A stretch of DNA of 64,000 bases, taken from positions 42,487,702 to 42,551,701 of the forward strand of contig JACGWO010000002.1 in the NCBI GenBank assembly GCA_034509735.1, written 5' to 3'. Each line of letters begins with the position of its first letter. The stretch's first letter is position 1. Made by a program: the position numbers and the translations under genes. The notes beneath the pieces were generated by a model that saw nothing but the letters and a program-made list of their open reading frames with translations, was not told where the DNA came from and searched no databases. Shown here piece by piece: positions 23,812-35,439 of the stretch. This DNA comes from Sesamum alatum (Eukaryota; Streptophyta; Magnoliopsida; Lamiales; Pedaliaceae).

Positions 23812-24579
23812 GAGTTAAATACAATTACCATCCATGAAGTATTCATCATATACCAATTACCCTGTAAAGTATTAAAATCTTCAAAAAAATCCTCTAACCT
23901 TCTAATTCCTTTAATTTTTAAGTTTAAAATGTCCATTTTACCCTTAGTAAAATTTACTTTTTAAAAAAAATTAAAAAAATTTAGAATACCAAAACCACTC
24001 TTTATCGAAATTTTGTCTAAATTTTAGTTTCACTTGTTCATCGAGCTCTTTTTATTTTTATGATTCTAAAGTATTTGGAGGTCATTTTATTTTAGTTTCA
24101 CTTATTTGTCAAACCATACAAGTGAAAAATAAATTTATACATGCATATAATTACCATATATATTATAAATATATATTAATTGTATATTTTTTTATTAATT
24201 CATCAGCCCTTTCGATTTTATTAATTGTATATTTATTTATATATATATATATATGCATCTATAAAATTATTTTTAATTTGATTTGACAAACAAGTGAAAA
24301 AATAAAATGAGCTCCAATTATTTCAGAATTATGAAAATAAAAAGAGTTGGATGAAAGAGTGAGATTAGAATTAGATAGAGTTTCGACAAAAGTGATTTTG
24401 GTATTTTAGAATTCCTTTAAATTTTTTTTCATAAAGTAATTTTTAGTAAGGATAAAATGGACTTTTTAAACTTAAAAAGTAAAAAAGTTACAAGGTTAAG
24501 GAATTTTTTGAAAATTTTAATACTTTAGGGGTAATTGATGTGAGCTGGATACTTTAGAGATGGTAATTACATTTAATCC
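23812..24579. mobile_element. Large foldback element with exact 9-bp target duplication
   Basis: The 768-bp element has arms of more than 300 bp: 'gagttaaatacaattaccatc' is mirrored by 'gatggtaattacatttaatcc', and inner words (aaaatgtccattttaccctt; tttcacttgttcatcgagctc) have their complements on the right. TTTATTATA flanks both sides exactly (23803-23811 and 24580-24588). A 9-bp duplication is typical of Mutator-like elements. No coding potential. Confidence 0.82.
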
Positions 24580-24861
24580 TTTATTATATATTGAAGTAAA
24601 TAGAGATCATTCACGACGTGTTGAATTATTCGCGTTAATTTTAAAAAGGTATTGCTGAATATATTTGTTGGCAAAAGAAGTTAAAGATGTTAATCTATTG
24701 CTTTTTAGGTACGACGAAATTGTCAAAAGAGACTTTAGAGTGAAACTATTTGGACTAACTATAATAAGTCAAAGAATTTACCTCCCAATTCAATGTAATA
24801 ATTTTCTTTATAGAATTAAATAATAAAATGTCGGGAACTTGTCCTTTTATATATTCAAATT

Positions 24862-25550
24862 GGGTTAAAGACAATTTACCCTGTGTTATTGGAAAAGTAC
24901 AATTTACCCCCTATGAAAAAATAAAGTGCAAAAAATCCCCCTATACTTTTAGAAATGATGTAATTTACTCTCTGGAGCTAACGGTGTATTACACGCGCTC
25001 CTTCCGCAATTTTTTATCATTTTTTAACAATAAATTATTTTTTATATTTTAAATTTTGAACGGTTAGATTTAATTTACCATGATTTGACGGTTAATATTA
25101 ATCTATCTAAATGAATGGCTAAGATTAGATATAATGAACGGTTCAGATTTAATCATATTATATATATATTTTATTAATTATATACAAATATATATTTATT
25201 ATTTATATATTTATTATTAATTATATACATATATATATATTATTTATATATTTATGTATATATATTACTGTAACATATATATATATATTGCAGCAGAGCA
25301 ACAAGAGGCGCTATCGTCGCCGCCGCTGTTCGCCGCCGACGCCCGCCCCCAGCCCCAGCTCGCCGCCCGCCGCTGCGCCCAGTCCCCGCGACTGCAACCC
25401 TCCTCCCCAACCCACCCACGGCCGCAGCCCCCGCCTCCTCCCCCGCCACTGAAACCCCTCCTCCCCTGCGACTGAAACCGCGACCCCGCCCGCCTTCCAG
25501 CCACCAGCGCACCCGCCGCCTTCCAGCCACTAGCCCTAACCCCTCTTCCC

Positions 25551-25594
<44 letters not shown>

Positions 25595-25958
25595 TATATA
25601 TATGTATATTTCTATAAATAAATATACATAATTAAATATATAAATATTTAAAAATATATATAAAATTATATATAAATATATTAAAATTTTAATATATTTA
25701 TAAATAATGTTGATAAGATCTGAACCATTCATCTAAATGATATTAGATCTAACGGTTTTAAAATAAGGGTAAAAATATAAATTTATAAATTAAAAATTAA
25801 AAAAAAATTAAAATGGCGCGTGAAATGCACCAGGCGCGTCGAGGGGGTAACTTGCATCATTTTTAAAAGTATAGGGGGGTTTTTTGCACTTTATTTTTTC
25901 ACAGGGGGGTAAAATTGCACTTTTCCAATAACACAGGGGGATAAATTGTATTTTACCC
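24862..25958. mobile_element. Mutator-type foldback element carrying a GC-rich core (Pack-MULE-like)
   Basis: Terminal inverted repeats are about 150 bp and then continue with lower similarity. Left: GGGTTAAAGACAATTTACCC...TTATTGGAAAAGTACAATTTACCCCC. Right, on the minus strand: GGGTAAAATACAATTTATCC...TTATTGGAAAAGTGCAATTTTACCC. The target duplication TATTCAAATT is exact (24852-24861 and 25959-25968). Between AT-rich arms lies a strikingly GC-rich core, about 25290-25550, followed by a (CT)n tract at 25551-25592. All frames of the core give Pro/Arg/Ala-rich strings, so no gene is called. Acquisition of GC-rich DNA between Mutator-type ends is a known habit of Pack-MULEs; that this is one is an inference. 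Confidence 0.8.
25290..25550. other. GC-rich island inside the 24862-25958 transposon
   Basis: The segment is dominated by C on the plus strand (for example GTCGCCGCCGCTGTTCGCCG) in a region otherwise made of A and T. A unit 'cgccttccagccac' is repeated at about 25490 and 25519. Long open frames exist on both strands only because stop codons are rare in such composition. It could be a captured exon or promoter fragment of another gene. Confidence 0.6.
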
Positions 25959-25984
25959 TATTCAAATTAAATAAAAAATTATTA

Positions 25985-27480
25985 TATATATATATATATA
26001 TTCACATTCATGGGATTGAAATTTGCATTCTTTTGATCATGAGATCTCAACTTTATTACATAATCAAACCCTTATTGGCCCTTTTATGTTTTTTCCTTTT
26101 CCTTCAAAAATCAATCCCTTGCAATATTATTGTATAATCAATACCTTTCTAATAAAATATATTTCACTTAATATAAAAACTATTATTACAATAGACTGCA
26201 GAAATTGGGGAGTTGATAACCCATATTGTTAAGTGAAATTATCAAACTTCAAGTTACTTGGAGCTAAGTGGATGTTTACTTAAAAATTGATCCATGATGG
26301 GGAAAAATTGGGTAAATTTTATTGTCTTAATTTAAACAGCATGTGTGAATAAAGTCTTGTTTGATTCATAATATTAAAGATAGTTCGATTCCCAACAATA
26401 TGAATATATATCAATTTTTTTTTTATAATAGATTGTTATTTTTTTTTGGACTCGTTTCAACATATTCGATGTTTTTGTATTTGATGCAGACTTGGGTTAT
26501 GAGGTACTGCAGATTTCTAAGGATCTTTCACAAATCCTAAGATTTGAGGGGACTAATCTCAAAGAAATATTAACATTAATTAATTATGATGTTTAAGTCA
26601 GTAAAGTATAAGATAAAAGAAAACTTGAAATAAAGTGAGAATAATGGTGAATTGTGCAAAAATAGTGAAGGATCATTTGTGTAAGTGATAGAGTATGTGT
26701 AGAAGTGAGTTAAAACTAGCTAACAAGAGGTTAAAACGAGTGTGAGAGTGTAGAATTGCCAAAGAGAGAGTATTGAAATGATGTAACCAAACTTGATCCC
26801 TAAAGATTGCCCAAGGTGTCAATTAATAGCCGTTAATGGCCCGAAATTCGAAAGTTGGTCGCTGAGTGTCGTATACTTGTGGAAAGCCCTTTGACTTGAC
26901 TATCTTTCAGAAGAATACGTTTGTGATTTGGATAATGATCGAGGGGGATATACCTATTTGACCGAGATCTTTGAATATGACTAGTCTTAATTTGTTGGCA
27001 ATCTATAGCATGTGTCCAGTCAACTATACGTTGACGTGTCCGGCTGGAATGAGCTTATTTCTTGGACTTATCTGTTTAGTGAAAACAACAAGCAAACTTA
27101 TGAATTTTTACCTGACCTACTGGTAGGTAGGCCTGCTGGTATCCAATTGGGCTGCTTTGTGGATGTGCTTTGGATTTGAAGTCCATGAAAGATTTTAGGT
27201 ACATCAATGTTAGTGATGTGTTGAATCAATTTCTGAATTAAAAAATTATATATTAAAAGGCAGTGGTCAACTAACTAACACGCCTTCAACTTCTCCCAAT
27301 AAAGATGTCCATGCCAAAAATCGTCTCCGTTAGGTCAACTTGACAAGAAATGCAGACCGTTCACGCGAATCATTTCCATGCAGCGAAGAAAGCGGCGATA
27401 AGAACCTCTTACGACCACGTGTTTCTGCTGTAGTACTACTTCACAATGGAACGAGCGATGCAGAAAGAGAGACAAAAGCG
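25985..27480. other. Gene-free intergenic DNA, possibly containing a decayed retroelement
   Basis: No coding region was recognised. The part from about 26480 to 27190 has more balanced composition than its surroundings and transcript-like words, which suggests an old LTR-type insertion, but no matching pair of ends was found. The last 150 bases lead into the DUF716 gene's 5' region. Confidence 0.3.
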
Positions 27481-28451
27481 TCATGATGCAGAGCTTTTCT
27501 GCATTCATTCATCTCTTTATAATGGCCGTCTTTTCCAACCCATCCTTCCTTTTCAGGAATTTCAGGTCCCCAACTTTCTGCCGCGCCCCCCCACAATTAG
27601 TCTTTAACTGTTCATCCAACTCTCGAGAAGATTTCTTTCTTTCTTTTGGGGTTTGTTCGGAATCATGCCGGAAGAAACAGAGTTGTTTCATCATTTATGT
27701 GTTGCTGGTATGATCAGCTTTCTTTTCTTGTGAATTGTTTATGTTCTATTTTTTGGTTATTGTGTTGGAATTTTTGTGGGTTTGAAGTTTTTTGGAGATA
27801 TCTAAGCTGTGAAATGAAGGACGGTGGGTGCATGGGTCTATGCTTCTACGTTGAATTTTGGGTGTGTCGTTGACCTTGTTTGTTTGGTCATGGTGCTTGA
27901 GACTTCACAGTCTGCTCATATTCTTTGTTTGTGTTTTGGTAAACTCTGCTGTGTTAATTGATCACGAAATGTTTGAAGAAAAGACTAGCAATGTGTGTTT
28001 TAAGAAACCCCCATAGTAATAGAGTTTCTTGCAAATTTCTTTGGCAGGTGGAATGAAGTTGATTTCAGGGAAATCATAAGGGTCTCTCTCTGTTTCGGTT
28101 GTTGTCATTGTTGGATTTGAATGCTTACATTTGGGAAATGCACTGGGATTGAATAGGAAGCTAAGGAAAGGTGTACTGCTGCTGAATTGCCAAGGAAAGA
28201 GGAGTTAGTCACGAAGAATGTTGTCAGGAATATAGAGAAAAGTATCAGAAAGTGCCATTCTTTTATCTTGTTGGTACTTGGTTTTGTATAGATATTAGAA
28301 AGGAGGATTTTTTTTTTTTTTCATTCTGTAGTTCCCAGTTAGGTATATGGAGTTAGAACATTGGTCCGAGAAATGTTATCTTGGTCTTGCTAAAATAGCC
28401 TGAAGAAATAGCATAACTCCAGCAATCTTTGGTTAGGCGTAGTTGGGAAAG
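27481..28451 (+). promoter_or_regulatory. Probable 5' leader region of the DUF716 gene
   Basis: The sequence upstream of the DUF716 ATG has exon-like pyrimidine-rich text near 27500-27670 and several possible splice sites (for example TTTGGCAG|GTGGAA near 28048). A 5' UTR intron is therefore likely, but its ends cannot be fixed from sequence alone. Short open frames here look like chance or upstream frames. Confidence 0.35.
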
Positions 28452-29507
28452 ATGGGTTCATTTCCAGGACATGTGCTTCCGGGCTCATTGTTTCTTGCTA
28501 TCGGAGCATGGCATGTATGGTGCTCGATAGTGAGATATGTATCGAATCCTAAATCATTCCGTGTCAGGATTTGGAACCCAGTTCCAGGTTTTGATGGGAG
28601 TCTTAGGTACCTGGAGCTCTATGTAATTGTAGTTGGAGGCTTTGTCGATCTGTGCGTAGAGTTCCTATACGCAACGCATCTCAGGATTGTTGTTAATGGA
28701 GTCTTGAACCCTGCCCACATGAACAACTTTGAGCACTCTGGAATGCTACTCATGTTCTTCATCTTTGGAGTCATTACACTGCTGTCTGAGAAAACAAGGT
28801 GAGTCTTCCTCTTCAGGGAACTCAGTTAGACTTGTCATAGGAAAAATCTGCTTGGAAAAGTTTAATGTCACAGAACTGACTTCATTTCATGCTTTCTGGT
28901 GGGCTTACAAACATGTTTTTTCACTCAACATAACTCTCTTGTGCTGGTTACCAATTTCAAACAATGAAACTATTGTTAGTTAGACATCTGAACTCCATAT
29001 GTCTAATTCATTTGTTCCTTTATCAGCTATCTCCCGTTGCCCGAAGGAGCATTGTTCTTCATTGCTTCAGCAACCTTCACTTCCGAGTATCTTCTATTCC
29101 TTTTCCACTCGACTAGCCACATAGGGCTCGAGGGATACTATCACCGTATCCTCGTCCTCCTCGTAGGCCTCTGCATACTGTCAGCTATAGCCGGAGCCCT
29201 TGTGCCAACGAGCTTTCCAGTAGATTTATGCATCGGAGTTTCTGTAACGCTCCAAGGCCTCTGGTTCTATCAGACAGCATTCACGCTCTACGGCCCGATG
29301 ATGCCAGATGGCTGTACAATCCAAGATAAAGAACAAATTAAATGTAGCTCACCAGAACAAGAAGTCCACGGTGAGTTGCTGGCCAACTTCCAGCTATTTG
29401 CTCTGGTTTTTGGTGTTCTTACTTCAGTGGCTGCCGTATATATCTATGCAGAACCCCGGTTCAGCCGTCCTGATCTTGTGAACTCGCGGGCTTCCGGTAA
29501 TGCTTGA
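28452..29507 (+). CDS. DUF716 / TMEM45-like multi-pass membrane protein (2 exons)
   Basis: Exons 28452-28798 and 29027-29507 join across a GT-AG intron (AAAACAAG|GTGAGT ... TTATCAG|CTATC) in phase 2 and give 275 aa. The start is the ATG of [20 protein letters not shown]; an in-frame upstream TTG is not a start. Residues [30 protein letters not shown] and [24 protein letters not shown] are typical of the plant DUF716 family, which includes proteins described as viral-response or TMEM45-like. Six to seven hydrophobic segments alternate with short loops, so an integral membrane protein is expected. The biochemical role of the family is not established. The C-terminal tail ([11 protein letters not shown]) is polar. 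Confidence 0.92.
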
Positions 29508-29951
29508 GCAGGGATCGATGTTTATAGCAGGGATTCCTGTTTCACAGTTAGTGAGGTTTTTTGACACTTCTGAGAAGGATTTAGACCCTTATGTTACTTA
29601 GTTCTTGCATGAGTAGTAATTATTAGGGGGCTTCATTCCTTTTGTATACCATTTTATAATCACCAATTTTGGAGTAGAAATGTTAAAATTGTTGCAAAAT
29701 TCAGTCTATCATAGAACTAAATATGTTAGTATTTTCCATTTGGGTAGTACCAAATAAAGTCGAAAATATTGAATTGCATGCTAATATCAGTATGATATTA
29801 TTACGTAATGTATTAATTTATACTATTCTCATTTAAATAATTCTTAAAATGGGTAACATTAAATTTTGCTCACAATACACAAACAACCATGGCCTATCCA
29901 AGCTTGAGACATGGTGATTCAAAATAAACTAAAAAAGCAGGGGAAAGAAAA

Positions 29952-30189
29952 GGGGGTAAATACAATTTACCCCATATAAGAAATGAACAAAAATCTTCAT
30001 GTGAAAAATAATTAGCAAATTATCTCACTGCGTTTTGAGAAATGATAATTATCCCCCATCAAGGGAAAACTAAGGGGAGTAATTTGCTTTATTTTAAGAT
30101 CACATGAGTTAATTTGTTAATTATTTTTTCAGATGCGATTTTTCTTTACTCATTTCTTATATCACACGAGGATAAATTGCATTTATCCC
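29952..30189. mobile_element. Foldback element, GGATAAATTGCA family
   Basis: The left end GGGGGTAAATACAATTTACCCC and right end ...GGATAAATTGCATTTATCCC are inverse and the whole 238 bp can form a hairpin (arms share 'ataagaaatga', 'taattagcaaatta'). Flanks GAAAGAAAA (29943-29951) and GAAAGAGAA (30190-30198) agree at 8 of 9 bases, a probable target duplication. Nearly the same sequence occurs at 23300-23540. Confidence 0.8.
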
Positions 30190-30198
30190 GAAAGAGAA

Positions 30199-30640
30199 AG
30201 GTAATATCGGAGAAAAACAAGATCCATTTAAAAACTTTCACCAATTTAAGCATAAAAACCACCTAATGATTCAATCAAACATCAACAAGAAATTCCATCC
30301 TGCCGCTCCCCCTAGAAAAGTTGGCGCGCCTCCAGGCTCCAAGAATTCAATATGATTCTTGTTATATTATATTCTTGAGCATTTATTCAATTCATTCTAA
30401 ATTATTAAATTATTTATGTTAATTAGCATTTAATTCTTTTTACAAGATTATTATGTTCAATCAAATGATATACAACAAATATTTATTGAAATGAGTTGCA
30501 AAAATTCATTCTAATACCTTTCCCCGCTAGCCGCCTTCATATTTTCCCTCCCTCATTTAAATTTATCGCTCATCGATCATCATCATACCCGTTTGTGCTC
30601 TCTATTCTCTCTTGATCGGTCTCCTGATTCTCTTCTCATA
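30199..30640 (+). promoter_or_regulatory. Intergenic region upstream of the CDC20-like gene
   Basis: AT-rich DNA without coding potential, holding the proximal promoter and 5' leader of the CDC20-like gene. The pyrimidine-rich run CTCTCTATTCTCTCTTGATC at about 30597 resembles a plant leader. No TATA box was assigned. Confidence 0.35.
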
Positions 30641-32821
30641 ATGCTTCCGAAGTTAAACTCCAATGAGAACGTGTGTTCTACTTTCTTTCTTCATATCCGG
30701 ACATACGTGTGTTGATTGTGATTTCTTTGTGGAGTTTCAGTTCTTCAAGTTATTCTAGTTTCCGATTAACGGGTTCTTGAAAATTTGATTTCTTTGTTGG
30801 GAATTTCGCTAGAAGGTTCTACACATGGGTTCTTGATTTGTTCTTGTGTACTGTGTGTGTGTGTGTGTTTGGTTCTGAATATGCTGTTAATTGGATCTGT
30901 TGGCCCCCAAGTGAATTTTCTTGATTGGGTTTTGTTTTTACTGTCTGATTCCATTGTAGTATAATGCATCTGTTCAAATTGCTTTAAGTTTTGATTTTCA
31001 TATCTTTGCCCACTTTGTAGAACTCTGCAAAAGAATTGTCTCCTAAATTTGCAATTTATGTAGAATATGATATGATTGTATCATGTTTTTAGTTCCTCTT
31101 TCCATTATATACTCCATGTGATTGCTTCATATCATAAATTTCATGCATGAACAGAGGCTTGAAGTTAATGAGGTTTTTGTTTTTCTGAAATAGCAGTTGG
31201 ATAGATTCATCCCAAATCGATCCGCTATGGATTTCGATTATGCTCATTACATGCTCACCGGTGGCAAGGTCGAAAAAGAAAACGTCGGACCATGTTCTCC
31301 ATCCAAACAAGTTTACAGGAAGCATCTTGCAGAAATCTTGAACATGAACAGAACAAGAATCCTTGCTTTCAAGAACAAGGCGCCGTCCTCAGAAAAGAAT
31401 GTTCAAGAGTCTTTTTCACCTCCTCAGGAAACGAAGTCTGTTAAGCGGAGAAGGCACATTTCTCAGGTGAGTTTTAAGGTTCATATGTGTTTTTCCATGG
31501 TCTGTTACTGCTAATTCTTGCTAAACTTCTACTATATTATCTTGTTGTTGATAAACAGTCTCCAGAGAGGGTTATGGATGCTCCTGAGATCATAGATGAC
31601 TTCTACCTGAATTTGTTGGATTGGGGTAGTAGTAATGTTATAGCTATTGCCTTAGGAAATGCTGTATACTTGTGGGATTCCTCTGATGGTTCTATATCTG
31701 AACTCCTCTCGACCGATGATGACATTGGACCGGTGACAAGTGTCAAATGGGCAACGGATGGGAGGCACCTTGCCAATTGGCTTGAACAATTCACATGTCC
31801 AACTATGGGACTGCTCAGCTACTCGGTTGGTATGTTCTTGGCTTTCAAGTTCTTACTTTGTGCATAATCAATTTCAATGATTTCCCTTTCATTGTCGTCA
31901 AAATTATCATGACTAAGTCCATTGTTCTGCTGTCTCGCTCAACATTTACCTAATCTTGTATTGAAATCTCCCATAACATGGTGTTATGTTTTACTTTACA
32001 GTTAAGGACTCTTCGAGGAGGACATAGTTTAAGGGTCAGTTCACTTGATTGGAATGATCACATCTTGACAACTGGGGGAATGGACTGTATGATCATCAAC
32101 AACGACGTGAGAATACGATCTCACAACATTAGCGCGTACAGAGGACACAATGAGGAGGTTTGCGGCTTGAAATGGTGTTCCTCAGGCCGGCAATTAGCAA
32201 GTGGTGGGAACGACAATGTGCTATACATATGGTGCAGTTCCATGGCCTCCTCAAACTCATCCAATCAATGGCTGCATCGTTTCATGGACCATTCTGCTGC
32301 CGTTAAAGCCCTTTCTTGGTGTCCTTTCCAGAGCAACCTTCTTGCCTCTGGTGGGGGCATAGGAGATCACTGCATAAAGTTTTGGAACACCAATACTGGG
32401 GCGTGCTTGAACTCGGTTAATACTGGTTCACAGGTTTGTGCGTTGCTGTGGAGTACACACGAACGGGAACTTTTGAGCGCTCATGGCTTTAACGACCACC
32501 AGCTCACTCTCTGGAAGTACCCATCAATGGTTAAGATTGCTGAGCTTTATGGTCACACTTCAAGAGTGCTAAGCATGGCTAAGGTATAGATGAACTAATC
32601 ATTCAACGTTTTCTGAAATTTATCCGATAGTTTGATAACTGATTGTTGTATTTATCCTTCCTGTCATGTGTTGGTTGCAGAGTCCTGATGGCTATACAGT
32701 TGCATCTGCAGCTGGCGACGAGACTCTAAGACTGTGGAACGTTTTTGGGACTCCGACAATGGGAAAGCTTGTTGCTGATAGGAAACAAGAACCTTTCTCT
32801 AACGTACCCCGGATTCGATGA
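30641..32821 (+). pseudogene. CDC20: CDC20-like APC/C activator with a one-base frameshift (5 exons)
   Basis: Exons: 30641-30670, 31197-31466, 31559-31829, 32002-32583, 32681-32821. The short first exon (MLPKLNSNEN) splices to LDRFIPNRSAMDFDYAHYML, giving the CDC20 C-box (DRFIPNRS). RILAFKNK, seven-bladed WD40 text ([57 protein letters not shown]) and a final IR tail complete the family pattern. CDC20 recruits mitotic substrates to the anaphase-promoting complex. Exon 3 is 271 nt instead of 270: an extra A at 31775-31776 turns the expected [15 protein letters not shown] into HLANWLEQF. Translation then stops at TAG 32025-32027 after about 200 of 430 codons. Other signs of relaxed constraint are YIWCSS where YIWDRS is normal and a very short N-terminus. 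A sequencing error cannot be excluded. Confidence 0.85.
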
Positions 32822-33912
32822 ACAAGGGCTTGATAAGTTTTGTGAAACTTGATTGACTTGATTGTTGGAGTACTGATTTGCTACAACAATTGTGAATGGT
32901 ATTGAGAAGATAAATTTTATTCAAAAGGAGTGTTGGAGATGTTGTGAAGAACAGTTTAGTATCTTGGATAATGTATCAAGTGAAGAGAATGTCTGAAGTT
33001 TTTCTCCTCAATGTCTGAAGTATATGTTGTCTTTGTTCTTGAAATGCATTGGATCATATTCCAGTTTGAGTCCAACTTTGAGGAGCCTTAAAGTGTATAC
33101 TTCTCCTATAAATAACTATCCAAGAAAATAGATTATGAAGATGTATTGATTTTTTCTTTTCGAAATTCAGATTATGGAGACTATTGTTTGGATGTTTGAG
33201 CACCAAGATCAACAGAAGGAATGTACATATATATATGTATCTTCCGTACTTCTCTTTCGATATTTTTAGTGCTTTTATATTGAAGATTTTCTAAATGTGG
33301 TTTTTGTTGTTTTATCTAATGAGTTATGAATTAATCTTATATTCAATGATTGTGTGATATTACAAGTCATGATAATATTAGTTCAATAAATTAGCTAGAA
33401 ATTGGATTATTTATGAATCTACAAATTGTGTGCATTCAAATTGAAAATGCAAAATTTTGTTTTGTTTACAAAACTTTTGCGTTTATTTAAACTATTATGC
33501 TCGCGAGAATCGTCTGCAACAATTAGTCTCCAACGATCTTTTAATATGATGTTATTAAAATACCCGTTTTAATTGACATGAACATAACTACTTATTTTAC
33601 ATCATTTTAGGATAAAAATTACGAAGGAAATACTTAATTTAGTAATTATCAGTTAACATCCTTGCCTACAATCATTAAGGTACTTTTAATGTTTCTAATT
33701 GTTTCAAATCTTTTTGAATTTTTAGTTCCTCCTTTTTGTATCTCATTCATTATTACAGTCACTAATACATAAAGTTAGAAGCTTAATAATTGAAAAATAC
33801 ACTAGCTTTGATTAATAAAAACTTTCTTCACACATAAAATTAATATAATCAGAACAATAAATATTTAGTTTTTTATATTTTGCGACACATCAACTATATC
33901 CGATTCCTAGAA
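32822..33912. other. Intergenic DNA downstream of the CDC20-like gene
   Basis: The first few hundred bases are likely 3' UTR. The rest is AT-rich without recognisable genes or repeats. Confidence 0.4.
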
Positions 33913-34208
33913 TCTATACTATTATATTAAAGGAGAGCACCTCTTTGGTGTCCCTCCCAAATTTGATCTGTCAATTTTTTTATTATTTTATTATTTTTTT
34001 TTCTGTCTTCTCAACTTCTCATTTTCTTCGTTCTCAACTTCAACATTCTTTTTTCTTCTCCCATTTTTCTTTAATATTTTCTCATAATTTTTTATATTTT
34101 GTAATATCTTATTTATCTAATTAACATATTTTTAATTAAAAAATAATATTTATTTTCTAAATCTTAAATTAATTTTGCACACACAATTGAGTGTGCCACA
34201 TGTACTAG
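33913..34208 (+). mobile_element. Small non-autonomous Helitron
   Basis: The 5' end TCTATACTATTATATTAAAGG is a typical plant Helitron start. The 3' end has the hairpin GCACAC-ACAATTGA-GTGTGC followed 12 bases later by CTAG. The host dinucleotide would be A|T (A at 33912, T at 34209). The element is 296 bp, without coding capacity, and has no terminal inverted repeats or target duplication, as expected. Confidence 0.8.
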
Positions 34209-34359
34209 TTATAATTATTTTTGTATTCAATATCAAATACATACAACAGTCAATATCTAATTATATCGTGTTGACTTTAATTTAGTTGGATAATAATGTT
34301 AATTTTTATAAATTAAATTCATTTAAAAGTTTAGGTGTATTTTTTTAAAAAAAATCAAA

Positions 34360-34971
34360 GTGATGCCCAAAAATGCGCATAGCCCAAGAAACAATCCAAA
34401 TTGGAGGAGGTCCTGAGGAGAGGCCTGATGGCCTATCACCGGCCCAAGGGGGAGGCTGACATGGCAACCACCTAGATGCCAACACATTCATGCGAACAAG
34501 TGAGAGGCTGCTATACAGACAATTCAAAGAAGTGATGCACACACGATTGCTAAGAAAGCTCGGGGATCTAGGGGAGTTCATTGTAACTATCCCTAGAAAT
34601 TCGAGGAGCATATTTTGCAAGAAGACTTATCTGCTTGAGGGTTGGCGTCCCCCCCATTAATCAAAAAATTGAGATTTCCTCTGGATAAGATGAAGCTTAT
34701 CATCAACAACCATCTTCCCGAGTCTCGAGGGGATTGCACTTTGCCAACCGGCAGAGATGTACGCTATAAAAACCAGTCTCGTCCTCCCCCACCACCACCC
34801 CCAGAGGGTAATGCAATTTTGCACTATTATCACGCACAAAACATTGTTGCTCTAAAAATCTCACACTACATCATTATTCTACATTATGTTTATTCCATTC
34901 AATTTTTATTTTTTATAGTTGTTTACTGACTTGAACGTTGTAGTGCTAATGTATTTTTTGTAGGTTATCAT
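34360..34971 (+). mobile_element. Probable LTR fragment or solo LTR (gypsy-like)
   Basis: The less AT-rich block contains a TATA-like CTATAAAAACCAGTC at 34764 and, near its end, TACTGACTTGAACGTTGTAGTG (34925-34946), which resembles the conserved 'CTGACTTGAGCGTCGGAGTG' near the 3' end of many plant gypsy LTRs. No primer-binding site, internal region or partner LTR is visible and no target duplication was found, so the ends are approximate. Open frames across it are not conserved genes. Confidence 0.5.
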
Positions 34972-35439
34972 TTCAAGACTTATGAAAAATTAGGCCAACG
35001 ACCTCGATCGAAATCACCAAATAAACAACTTTTTGCTTGTGTCACAAAGAAAGCAATAAAATGAGCAGCAGCAACAACAATAACAACAAAAAATAACATA
35101 ACATGACATAACATAATAAATATTTTTTTTGGGAAATAAATAATTCTGTGTGCTTTTAAAATTTGTAAAATGTCTATACTAATAATTACATGGGGGGGGG
35201 GGGAGGGGAACTTATAATAATTACTATTAGTAGGCAGAATGGGTGTAGAATAAAATACCCTTAATTGCATTTATCTTTCCATCTTCTCTTTAAAATTAAT
35301 TCACTATCAACAGTTTTTTTCATGCATATTTAAGATTAATTAATTTTATCAATTTTGATTAATTAATATTTTTATTTTTAGTTTTTATTATTTAATTAGA
35401 GATAATTATAAGAAAATAAATATATACAATATATTCAAT

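Noticed and set aside
25252..25530. Protein-coding genes in the GC-rich core
   Set aside because: Several frames on both strands are open at once because the composition lacks stops; the products are low-complexity and the segment lies inside a transposon.
28443..28445. Start of the DUF716 protein at an upstream TTG
   Set aside because: The family begins MGSFPGH at the ATG 28452; the TTG only extends the open frame.
31197..31199. Start of the CDC20-like protein at TTG
   Set aside because: The TTG directly follows a CAG acceptor. An upstream ATG exon (30641-30670) with a GT donor supplies SNEN, matching the usual ENLDRF junction.
34345..34839. Small proteins in the LTR-like block
   Set aside because: No start context, no conserved domain, and the region has LTR features.
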